Source: Colimorpha sp045222295
Lineage (GTDB): Bacteria > Bacteroidota > Bacteroidia > Bacteroidales > P3
Assembly (NCBI GenBank): GCA_045222295.1
Contig: JBGUXP010000019.1
Span: 53,110 to 117,109, forward strand
DNA: 64,000 bases
Direction: 5' to 3'
Position numbers and translations under genes: made by a program. The notes under the pieces were generated by a model. The model had not been told where the DNA came from. It did no database searches and saw only the letters and a list, made by a program, of their open reading frames with translations. The first letter of the stretch is position 1. Each line of letters starts with the position of its first letter. This document shows positions 43,208 to 50,516 of the stretch, piece by piece.

Positions 43208-43293
43208 CAACCTATGAATTAATGAACTACATAGGTTGTCAATGCCCTCGTTCGGCGATTGAAAATAATGTGTTCCAGTATGTTTTTTTTTCG

Positions 43294-43301
43294 TATATTT
43301 G
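43294..43301 (+). promoter_or_regulatory. Promoter -7 box of alkaline phosphatase gene
   Basis: TATATTTG followed by CAG fits TAnnTTTG, 36 bp before the ATG at 43337. Confidence 0.65.
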
Positions 43302-43336
43302 CAGTCTATTCAAACTATTAATTTTTACGTTACTCT

Positions 43337-44494
43337 ATGAAAATTAGCAAGATATTTTTTTTGTTGTTGCTGCCTGGGTCGATGATGCTGTCTGGCTGTC
43401 TGAGCCTCATGGCGGCGATGGGAGAGGAAATCGAGGCGCAAAACCAGCAGATTGAGGAGCTTCAGAAGACTGTGGCAGCCCAAGACGAGGTGGCGGTACC
43501 CACCAATGTCATCCTCATTGTCGGCGACGGCATGGGTGTGGCACAGGTCTATTCGTCGGTGGTGGCAGCCCAAGGCAACAACTCAGCCTTCCTGCGTTTC
43601 CCCTACACAGGTTTCTCGCGCACCTACTCGCGCAACAAGTACCGCACCGACTCCTCCGCCGGTGGCACGGCCCTTATGACAGGCCACAAGGTGGACAACT
43701 ACCACGTGAACTGGGGTCCAGACTCGACACGTTACAATACCATCTTCGATGATGCCAAGAAATATGGCATGAGCACGGGCTTTGTGGTGACTTCCAGCGT
43801 CTTGGATGCTACGCCCGCCGCTACTTACGGTCATGTGCCCTACAGAAAGATGTTCGATACGCTGAGCCTGCAGATGGCTCAGTGCCAGCATAGTGTGATG
43901 ATTGGTGGTGGTCGCAAGTATTTCCAGAAGGAGAACCGCAAGGATGGCCTTGCACCGCTCGATACGCTGGCCAGGCGCGGCTATACGGTGGTGAATACCC
44001 TCGACAGCATGACCCGCTTCCAGGGCGACAAGTTGGTGGCGCTGCTCTATGAGGGCGACCCCTTGACGGCTCCTGCTCGCGGGAACGTGTTGTACCAGGG
44101 TGCCAAGAAGGCCATCGCCATGCTGAGCCGCAATCCCAAAGGCTTCGCCCTGATGATCGAGGGTTCGCAGATTGATTGGGCTTGCCATAACAACGACTCG
44201 GCTTACCTGCGTGCTGAGATGGCTGACTTCGAGGAGATGCTCCATGCCGTGCTTGATTTTGCACAGCGCGACGGCCACACGCTGGTGGTTGTCACTGCCG
44301 ACCACGAGACTGGCGGCGTCACACTGCCGACTGGCGACATCGAGAAGGGTCAGAACGAGGTGAAGTTCCTCTGGGGTGACCATACAGGATGCATGGTTCC
44401 AGTCTTCGCCATGGGACCGGGGGCTCATTATTTCTCTGGAATCCAGGAAAATATTGATATTCCGGAAAAGATTAGATGGTTGATGCAACTGTAA
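43337..44494 (+). CDS. Alkaline phosphatase (PhoA superfamily) lipoprotein
   Basis: The 385-residue protein has a lipobox (MMLSGC), a short heptad-like stretch (EIEAQNQQIEELQKTVAAQ) and the PhoA core: VILIVGDGMGVAQ (metal Asp), nucleophile Ser in TDSSAGGTALMTG, VVTSSVLDATPAATYGH, LMIEGSQIDWACHNND and VTADHETGGVTLP. It hydrolyses phosphate monoesters at the outer membrane or periplasm. The protein lacks the large insertions of E. coli PhoA. It is followed 24 bp later by a fatty acid carrier gene, possibly co-transcribed. Confidence 0.92.
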   Translation: MKISKIFFLLLLPGSMMLSGCLSLMAAMGEEIEAQNQQIEELQKTVAAQDEVAVPTNVILIVGDGMGVAQVYSSVVAAQGNNSAFLRFPYTGFSRTYSRNKYRTDSSAGGTALMTGHKVDNYHVNWGPDSTRYNTIFDDAKKYGMSTGFVVTSSVLDATPAATYGHVPYRKMFDTLSLQMAQCQHSVMIGGGRKYFQKENRKDGLAPLDTLARRGYTVVNTLDSMTRFQGDKLVALLYEGDPLTAPARGNVLYQGAKKAIAMLSRNPKGFALMIEGSQIDWACHNNDSAYLRAEMADFEEMLHAVLDFAQRDGHTLVVVTADHETGGVTLPTGDIEKGQNEVKFLWGDHTGCMVPVFAMGPGAHYFSGIQENIDIPEKIRWLMQL

Positions 44495-44518
44495 TTTGAT
44501 GGTAGTTAGGTAAATAAG

Positions 44519-45865
44519 ATGATAAAATTTTGTGTTAGATTAGTGCAGCGTTGGCTCCCAGAGCCCTTTGTTTTCGCCATCCTGCTGACGTTCGTGGCGG
44601 CAATTGTTGCCATGCCTGTCTGTCATCAGACTCCTTTGGAGGTTGTCGAGCACTGGGGTGGGGGAGTGTGGAACCTGCTGGCTTTTGCCATGCAGATGGC
44701 TTTGGTACTGGTATGCGGCAGCACGTTGGCGGCGGCGCCGACGGTGAAGCGCGGCATCAGCGCGTTGGCGCGTATCCCCAAGAGTCCTGCCGGCGCCATC
44801 GCTTTGGTGACGGTCATCTCGGCTCTGGCCTGCTGGCTCAACTGGGGCTTTGGCCTCATCGTGGGCGTTATCTTTGCCAAAGAGATAGCCCGCCAGATGG
44901 CAGGTGTCGACTATCGGTTGCTCATCGCCTCGGCCTACAGTGGCTTCGTGGTGTGGCATGCCGGCCTGTCGGGCTCTATCCCGCTGACCATGGCGACTCC
45001 CGGCGATGCCCTTGCTACGGCTACCAACGGCGCCCTGACGGCGCCCGTGCCGGTCTCGGAGACCATCCTCAACCCTCATAATATCGTCATCGTGCTGCTG
45101 GTCATCGTGGCCATTACCGTGGCCAACACCTTGATGCACCCCAAGACGGGGGCCGTGACCGTCGACCCAGGGCTGTTAGCGGATCCGGAAACTCTGGAAT
45201 CTCCTGATAATCCGGGAGAAAAAACGCCCGCCCAGCGCATGGAGCGCAGCCACCTGCTGTCATGGATGATAGCGCTGCTGCTGGCAGCCTATTTGGTGGT
45301 GAAACTCTTTGTGCGCGGTGGCACCCTCGATCTGGGTATCGTTATCATGCTCTTCCTTTCGTTGGGACTGATGCTTCACGGTACGCCCCTGGCGTATGTG
45401 CGTGCTTTCGGCAAGGCGGCCACGGGTGCCTCCGGTATCATCCTGCAGTTTCCCTTCTATGCTGGCATCATGGGTATCATCACCGGCGTGGGAGCCAGTG
45501 GCATCTGCATGGGTACGGTTATCGCCAACGCTTGCATCAATATCAGCAATCCCACCACCTATCCACTGCTGACCTTCCTCTGTGCGGCGCTGCTCAATAT
45601 GTTCGTCCCGTCGGGTGGAGGTCATTGGGCCATCCAGGCTCCCATCATGTTCACCGCAGGTGCAGACCTCGGCGTGGACCCCGGCCTCACGGGTACCGCC
45701 ATCGCTTGGGGAGACGCGTGGACCAACCTCATACAGCCCTTTTGGGCGCTGCCGGCACTGGCTATCGCCAAACTCTCGGCACGCGACATTATGGGCTACT
45801 GCCTCATCGACCTTCTCATCACAGGTGTCATCATCTGCGGAGGACTGGTGGTCTGGGCACTATAA
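44519..45865 (+). CDS. AtoE-like short-chain fatty acid transporter
   Basis: The 448-residue membrane protein has about ten to twelve helices and motifs of the AtoE/short-chain fatty acid carrier family: VQRWLPEPFVFAILLTF, WGGGVWNLLAFAMQMALVLV, LNWGFGLIVGVIFAKEI, GFVVWHAGLSGSIPL, and FVPSGGGHWAIQAP. It would move acetate, butyrate or acetoacetate across the inner membrane, which fits the lysine-fermentation genes at 6-9 kb. The loop at residues 218-236 (DPGLLADPETLESPDNPGE) is low complexity and looks like an inserted repeat-derived linker. Confidence 0.88.
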   Translation: MIKFCVRLVQRWLPEPFVFAILLTFVAAIVAMPVCHQTPLEVVEHWGGGVWNLLAFAMQMALVLVCGSTLAAAPTVKRGISALARIPKSPAGAIALVTVISALACWLNWGFGLIVGVIFAKEIARQMAGVDYRLLIASAYSGFVVWHAGLSGSIPLTMATPGDALATATNGALTAPVPVSETILNPHNIVIVLLVIVAITVANTLMHPKTGAVTVDPGLLADPETLESPDNPGEKTPAQRMERSHLLSWMIALLLAAYLVVKLFVRGGTLDLGIVIMLFLSLGLMLHGTPLAYVRAFGKAATGASGIILQFPFYAGIMGIITGVGASGICMGTVIANACINISNPTTYPLLTFLCAALLNMFVPSGGGHWAIQAPIMFTAGADLGVDPGLTGTAIAWGDAWTNLIQPFWALPALAIAKLSARDIMGYCLIDLLITGVIICGGLVVWAL

Positions 45866-45879
45866 ATGATTAATATGGT

Positions 45880-46025
45880 AGTTAAAGAAGTTAAAAGAAG
45901 TTATCGCTCATGATGTTCGCTAGTAGTTAAAGGCAATACAAGTTTGAAGACAACAAATATCGTCAATGCAGAAACAAAACACATTTGTCTTTAACTACAT
46001 TAACTCCCTTTAACTCCTTAAATAA
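45880..46025. repeat. AGTTAAAG-type interspersed and inverted units
   Basis: GTAGTTAAAG-like units at the left of the gap (45880-45930) are answered by complementary CTTTAACTAC and CTTTAACTCC units at the right (45990-46020). The left and right arms could pair imperfectly over a central 60 bp. Confidence 0.4.
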
Positions 46026-46033
46026 AAAGAGTT

Positions 46034-46597
46034 ATGTTCGAAGACGTTATTAAACATTATCCTGATTTCCCGAAGCCGGGAATCGATTTCATTGATGTGC
46101 TGCCTTTCCTGCAGGACAAGGCCGCTTTTAGTAAGGCTGTGGCAGAGCTGGACCGTCTGACGACGGCACCTAATGTAGCCACCGTCGAAGCCCGTGGATT
46201 CCTCTTTGCTTCTCCTTTACTGACCACGGAGGGTAAGGTTCAAACCATTGTTCCTTTCCGCAAGAAGGGCAAGCTGCCTCATGACGAAGGTGACCTGGTA
46301 AAGGTTGAGATTATGAAGGAATACGGTAGCGACGAACTCTTCTACCGTCTCAGCGACTTCGCAGCCTGCGTTCCCAATGGCGAGTTTATCGATGTCACCC
46401 TCTTTGACGACCTGCTGGCTACCGGCGGTACGGTCAAGGGCATTGTCGACTCGTTGCAGCAGCAGGTAATCGAAGGACGTAAGATTCGCATCAAGGAGTT
46501 CCTCTTCTTGGTTGAGCTACCCGCTCTGGGTGGCAGAAAGCTACTGGAAGACATTGCTCCGGTACATGCGCTGATGAGCCTCGAAGGTGTGGAATAA
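46034..46597 (+). CDS. apt: Adenine phosphoribosyltransferase
   Basis: The 187-residue protein has the type I PRTase layout: HYPDFPKPGIDFIDVLPFL, VEARGFLFASPLL, the PRPP loop in VTLFDDLLATGGTVKG, and FLFLVELPALGGRKLL. Apt converts adenine and PRPP to AMP in purine salvage. A hairpin shared with the converging minus-strand gene terminates it. Confidence 0.93.
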   Translation: MFEDVIKHYPDFPKPGIDFIDVLPFLQDKAAFSKAVAELDRLTTAPNVATVEARGFLFASPLLTTEGKVQTIVPFRKKGKLPHDEGDLVKVEIMKEYGSDELFYRLSDFAACVPNGEFIDVTLFDDLLATGGTVKGIVDSLQQQVIEGRKIRIKEFLFLVELPALGGRKLLEDIAPVHALMSLEGVE

Positions 46598-46632
46598 AAA
46601 AAAGAGGATGCCATTTGGCATCCTCTTTTTTG
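46598..46632. terminator. Bidirectional terminator between apt and the minus-strand lipoprotein
   Basis: GAGGATGCC and GGCATCCTC pair around ATTT, flanked by A-run on the left and T-run on the right, so it can end transcription from both sides. Confidence 0.85.
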
Positions 46633-46652
46633 GGTGTAGTGACGAGAAGTGC

Positions 46653-47006
46653 TTATTTGAACTGCACGATGTCGGCAGTGCCTTTGACTTTCTTGTTGAT
46701 AATAACGCCGAAGAGCACCAACTGCTCCTCAGTGGTGACGCGGATGTTGGTAAGCACTTGGCCGTCAGTCAGGTGGGCTTTCATCTTCAGTTCGTCCATC
46801 ACCTTCTGATCAACGTTGGCACCGCCAAAGAGGTAGAGGTAGATGCTGGTTTCAGCCTCGGCCTGGACAGTGCCCACATAAGTGAAGTTGGAGCTACTGA
46901 TGGCGGTACCATCACTCATAGCAGTCAATGCGCTCTGGGTGATGCAGCTGCTCATGGAGAAAGCCATCACAACGGCAGCAAACAGAAAGAGAACTCTTTT
47001 CTTCAT
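46653..47006 (-). CDS. Small DUF6567-like lipoprotein
   Basis: The 117-residue protein starts at ATG 47006 with a lipoprotein signal (RVLFLFAAVVMAFSMSSC). The mature part has SDGTAISSSNFTYVGTVQAEA, YLYLFGGANVDQKVMDELK and a final strand KVKGTADIVQF, the pattern of the DUF6567 family of small Bacteroidota lipoproteins. No enzymatic motif is seen. The upstream leader from the promoter at 47178-47185 is long, about 165 nt. Confidence 0.7.
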   Translation of the reverse strand: MKKRVLFLFAAVVMAFSMSSCITQSALTAMSDGTAISSSNFTYVGTVQAEAETSIYLYLFGGANVDQKVMDELKMKAHLTDGQVLTNIRVTTEEQLVLFGVIINKKVKGTADIVQFK

Positions 47007-47177
47007 TGTTTTGTCCCTAATACGTGTCGGGCGCAACTGTTGGTTAATAAAATGATTATCTGAATTATTGTCGTCATTCTTGCAGCAGGATGTTAGGGCA
47101 AAATGAATTCGGGGAAAGAAAGTGTAAGTGACAGGTTAATAGTTTTTTTCATATTTTATTATTGTTTTTTGTTGTTG

Positions 47178-47185
47178 CAAATATA
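47178..47185 (-). promoter_or_regulatory. Promoter -7 box of the DUF6567-like gene
   Basis: On the minus strand TATATTTG followed by C fits TAnnTTTG. The 206-bp gap 47037-47242 is otherwise very AT-rich. Confidence 0.6.
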
Positions 47186-47242
47186 GGATTATTTTTATTT
47201 TTTTGCAAATTTTTGTTAATTTTTGCAAAAAAGTAAAAAAAA

Positions 47243-47734
47243 CTACACAATCGCTGCAATAACCACGACGAGGAGGGCGATGCAGTAGACTAGCTTGAGA
47301 AATGTGCCGGTGAGGAAGCCCACGAAGGCGCCAAAGGCGGCGCGGAACGATCTTTTACCATCCTGCTGCTTGACGTATTCGCTGACAAGCGCACCTATGA
47401 AGGGCCAAAAGACAATGCCTATCAGTCCTGTTGGACCGAAAGGGAGACCAACGATGGAAAGTACCAACCCAATATTGCAGCCCCAGATGCCGTACTTGCT
47501 GCCTCCGAAACGTTTTGTGGCCAACGAAGGAACAATATAGTCGAGGACTGTGATGACCACCGCCACGGTGCCGGTGACGATGAGCAGTGTAGGGGAGGTC
47601 TCGCCCCAAGGGGTGAAGCCTGCCAGAAGCAATCCCAGCCAACTGATGGGAGGGCCTGGGAGACCTGGTACGATGGAGCCTACGATGCCTGTCAACAGAC
47701 AGACGAAGGCCATGATGATGAGGAAGGTGTTCAT
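47243..47734 (-). CDS. DUF456 family membrane protein
   Basis: The 163-residue protein is almost entirely hydrophobic with four to five helices and the DUF456 motifs GIVGSIVPGLPGPPISWLGLLLAG, DYIVPSLATKRFGGSKYG, GLPFGPTGLIGIVFWPFIGA and SFRAAFGAFVGFLTGTFLKL. The glycine zipper-like segments suggest helix packing; the biological role is unknown. It is followed by a GNAT-HD gene reading toward it in the same direction (22 bp gap upstream). Confidence 0.88.
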   Translation of the reverse strand: MNTFLIIMAFVCLLTGIVGSIVPGLPGPPISWLGLLLAGFTPWGETSPTLLIVTGTVAVVITVLDYIVPSLATKRFGGSKYGIWGCNIGLVLSIVGLPFGPTGLIGIVFWPFIGALVSEYVKQQDGKRSFRAAFGAFVGFLTGTFLKLVYCIALLVVVIAAIV

Positions 47735-47756
47735 ATTTTGGTTTATGGTTTACAGT

Positions 47757-49013
47757 TTAAGGTTTACAGTTTTTTGGGGGTATGCCGTAGGCGTTTTCGT
47801 TTAATAGCTTGTTGAACAGAGCTCTTAGTCTTTCTTCATCCTTTATCAGAGCGCGTAGTTCTGCCAGAGGTGCGGCATTGGGGCTGTCATCCATCCAGAG
47901 TTTCATGTAGCCGCCTTCGGCGTATTTCTCATGCAGGTGGTCGAGGGTGCGCTGCCAGTGCCCTTCGCGGTCGAGTTCGGGGTAGTGGCTGAGGCCATAT
48001 TCTACGGTGCGGCGCACGATGGTCTCGGGTTCGATGTCGCGGTCGGCTTCCGAAATGATGCAGCCCAGCAGAGAACGAGGCTTGCTGGAGGCGGAGGCAC
48101 GGTGGTCCTCGGCGGCTTGGGCGATGGCCTCGATTTCTTCTTCTGAAAACCAGCGGCGCAGGTTTCGGTCGCCGCGTATGATGCGTCCCGAGGCCAGATG
48201 GTGTACCTCGCGACCTTCGCAGATGCCGATGTCGTGCATGGCAGCAGCCGCGTAGGTCATTGCTGACGGTTGCATCATCATGCTGCGGGCAATGACCCGC
48301 CGGATATGGTTGGGACGGTGGGCAGCGTCGTAGTGTTCGTGTTGTGGGAGTATCACGCTTTCCGCATACTCCTTTAGGTCGGCGGGCACCGCGTCGTAGC
48401 GCCACCACTCGTAGGCATCGCGCGGCGCACCGTCGGGCATATAGATGATGCCGCAGTAGACGAAGCCCTCCTTTTCAAGGATATGACGCATGGGACGGTT
48501 GTCGTGGTGGGTGTCGACACGTAAGTGGGCGCAATGTTCTTTGGCATAACGGAAGGCAATGTCGGCGATGCCGTGGGTGTCTGGCATGGCCGCCATACGG
48601 TGCAGGGTGGAGTAGGGAGTCTGCTCGTCAATCCAGCGCCCGTGGTCGATATAGCCGTAAGTGGGCTCGATGCCTGGTACCAAGGCAAAAGTGCCTATAG
48701 GGGGGACTACACATTCCTCCGTCTCCGCCTTTGGCGGAGCCATCTCCCCTGGCTTAGGAGAGGAGTTGCTGACGCGGTGACAATCCTGCTGCTCCCCTAA
48801 CTTAGGGGAGCTGTCAGTCCAGAAAGGACTGACTGAGGAGTGTGTCGACACAATATACGACACTCCGCGGCGAATATCTTCCTCGATATCTTCCCTTGAG
48901 GGGTAGCCCACCCACTGGGTCATGTTGCCGTCGGCGCGCATCACGCTGCGCGAATGGTCGTACATGCGCAGGATGAGGTCAATATCTGCTGGTGTGGATT
49001 TTCTGACATTCAT
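47757..49013 (-). CDS. GNAT acetyltransferase-HD domain fusion carrying an in-frame repeat insertion
   Basis: The 418-residue protein (ATG 49013) has an N-terminal GNAT domain (MNVRKSTPADIDLILRMYDH, GTFALVPGIEPTYGYID, HGIADIAFRYAKEH, HHDNRPMRHILEKEGFVYCG) and a C-terminal HD-type domain (HIRRVIARSMMM, AAAMHDIGICEGREVHHLASG, AEDHRAS). The HD phosphohydrolase metal residues are partly present. Between two GNAT beta strands, residues about 57-102, lies a Ser/Pro/Glu-rich stretch (SSPKLGEQQDCHRVSN) encoded by a palindromic DNA element at 48709-48845; the frame is kept. Whether the acetyltransferase still folds is uncertain. Substrate unknown. Confidence 0.78.
   Translation of the reverse strand: MNVRKSTPADIDLILRMYDHSRSVMRADGNMTQWVGYPSREDIEEDIRRGVSYIVSTHSSVSPFWTDSSPKLGEQQDCHRVSNSSPKPGEMAPPKAETEECVVPPIGTFALVPGIEPTYGYIDHGRWIDEQTPYSTLHRMAAMPDTHGIADIAFRYAKEHCAHLRVDTHHDNRPMRHILEKEGFVYCGIIYMPDGAPRDAYEWWRYDAVPADLKEYAESVILPQHEHYDAAHRPNHIRRVIARSMMMQPSAMTYAAAAMHDIGICEGREVHHLASGRIIRGDRNLRRWFSEEEIEAIAQAAEDHRASASSKPRSLLGCIISEADRDIEPETIVRRTVEYGLSHYPELDREGHWQRTLDHLHEKYAEGGYMKLWMDDSPNAAPLAELRALIKDEERLRALFNKLLNENAYGIPPKNCKP
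48709..48845. mobile_element. MITE-like palindromic element inside a gene
   Basis: The 137-bp element begins ACACATTCCTC and ends GAGGAGTGTGT, an 11-bp terminal inverted repeat with one mismatch. Each half has two hairpins in mirrored order (TCCGCC/GGCGGA then CTCCCCTGG..; CTCCCC/GGGGAG then AGTCC/GGACT), so the two halves are imperfect inverted copies. It carries no gene and has landed in frame in the GNAT-HD coding region. Confidence 0.65.
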
Positions 49014-49039
49014 AATATTATACAACGACAAGCACGTTT

Positions 49040-49062
49040 AATTATTGTATGGCACAATAATT
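49040..49062. promoter_or_regulatory. Operator-like inverted repeat between divergent genes
   Basis: AATTATTGT (49040-49048) and ACAATAATT (49054-49062) are perfect inverted copies with a 5-bp centre, in the 50-bp gap between the GNAT-HD gene and the YqaA gene. The right arm ends two bases before the ATG at 49064. Confidence 0.5.
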
Positions 49063-49063
49063 G

Positions 49064-49531
49064 ATGGGTAATGACGTTAGTGTCAAAACTATGTTGGAAA
49101 ACCTCGGACTCTTCGGACTTTTCTTGGCCTGTCTGTTGGCTGCCACGATTCTTCCCTTCTCGTCGGAAGCCATCGTGGCGGGAGCTATGGCTTTGGGTTA
49201 TGACCGTTGGATAATTGTGCTGGTGGCCACCCTAGGCAACACTGCCGGTGGCATGATTAGCTTTTATATGGGATGGCTTTGCAAGTGGGAGTGGTTGGAG
49301 AAATATTTTAAAATCAAGCGAGAGAAACTCGATCGTTTCCGTGGTCATATCGAGAAATATGGTGTCTGGGCGGCGCTGCTCACCTGGCTGCCCATCATAG
49401 GCGACCCGTTGGCTATTGCCATGGGCTTCATGCGTCTCAATCCGTTATGGACACTGATTATCATGTTTGTGGGTAAGCTGGTGCGCTATATCGCCACCTC
49501 AGGATTGCTTATCCTTACTCCTTGGTTCTAG
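49064..49531 (+). CDS. YqaA/DedA-like membrane protein
   Basis: The 155-residue protein has the SNARE-associated/DedA-like pattern of YqaA: GLFLACLLAATILPFSSEAIVAGAM, ATLGNTAGGMISFYMGW, FRGHIEKYGVWAALLTWLPIIGDPLAIAMGF and a last hydrophobic segment. DedA-type proteins affect lipid carrier recycling and membrane homeostasis; YqaA itself is not well defined. Start ATG 49064 follows an in-frame TTG. A DMT exporter gene begins 9 bp after its stop. Confidence 0.85.
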   Translation: MGNDVSVKTMLENLGLFGLFLACLLAATILPFSSEAIVAGAMALGYDRWIIVLVATLGNTAGGMISFYMGWLCKWEWLEKYFKIKREKLDRFRGHIEKYGVWAALLTWLPIIGDPLAIAMGFMRLNPLWTLIIMFVGKLVRYIATSGLLILTPWF

Positions 49532-49540
49532 TTGGATTAG

Positions 49541-50515
49541 ATGATTACAGGAGAAATAATTGCATTGGGAGTGGCGGTGTCGTGGACGGCGACGGCGTTG
49601 TTTGCCGAGGTGGCGTCGAAGCGTATGGGATCGCTTCCGCTGAACACGCTACGCATGACGATGTCGCTCCTCCTACTGACTGTGACGCTGTGGTTATTGC
49701 TGGGGGTGCCGTATCCCCGTTTTGCCGACGGCGACACATGGCTGTGGCTGACGCTCTCGGGTGTGGTGGGATATGTCATTGGCGACTACTGCCTCATGCA
49801 GGGCTACATCTATATCGGTTCGCGCTTCGGACAGCTCTTTATGACTCTTTCTGCCCCCACAGCGGCTATCACCGGTTTCTTGTTGTTAGGTGAAAAAATG
49901 AGTTGGCTTGCCATCATAGGCATGGTGGTCACGCTCGGAGGTATTTCGATGTCCATACTGTCCAAACGAGAAGGAGAAGAGCATGTCAAGCTTTCGCTGC
50001 CGCCGAAAGGGGTGTTTTTTGCTGCGGTGGCGGGTATCTGTCAGGGTTTTGGGTTGGTGTTGAGCAAGATGGGATTGGAGAAATATGACAATGCGTTGTC
50101 AATGGCTGGTGTCGACCCGTCGTTGACGCCCGATGGGGCTTTGCTTCCGGTGCCGCTGATGTTTTCCATACCCTTCTCCGCCACGATGATACGTGCAGCG
50201 ATAGGTCTTGTCGGGTTCTTTGTGCTGTTGGTGATTTTCAACCGCGATTGGCAGCTGAAATTGAGTCACGCTGCCCACGACCGCAAGGCTATGTGGTGCT
50301 TGCTGGGTGCTACCATCTTTGGGCCTTTTGTGGGTGTCAGTGCCTCGCTGTTGGCCACGCAGTACACCTCCACGGGTATCGCGCAGACCCTCTTTGCCCT
50401 CACGCCCGTCCTCATCATCGCCCCCGCCGCCTGGCTCTTCCATCAAAAAGTGACGGCACGCGAGGTCGTCGGTGCCGTTATCAGTGTCTTGGGTGTTTGC
50501 CTGTTCTTTATTTAG
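49541..50515 (+). CDS. EamA/DMT superfamily permease
   Basis: The 324-residue protein has ten hydrophobic segments in two EamA repeats (GEIIALGVAVSWTATALFAEVA; GVFFAAVAGICQGFGLVLSKMG) with an intervening charged loop (SKREGEEHVKLSLPPKG) and GVVGYVIGDYCLMQGYIYIGSRF. DMT permeases export amino acids or metabolites; the substrate is not inferable. It is preceded by the YqaA gene and converges with the minus-strand gene, which ends 1 bp later. Confidence 0.87.
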   Translation: MITGEIIALGVAVSWTATALFAEVASKRMGSLPLNTLRMTMSLLLLTVTLWLLLGVPYPRFADGDTWLWLTLSGVVGYVIGDYCLMQGYIYIGSRFGQLFMTLSAPTAAITGFLLLGEKMSWLAIIGMVVTLGGISMSILSKREGEEHVKLSLPPKGVFFAAVAGICQGFGLVLSKMGLEKYDNALSMAGVDPSLTPDGALLPVPLMFSIPFSATMIRAAIGLVGFFVLLVIFNRDWQLKLSHAAHDRKAMWCLLGATIFGPFVGVSASLLATQYTSTGIAQTLFALTPVLIIAPAAWLFHQKVTAREVVGAVISVLGVCLFFI

Positions 50516-50516
50516 C

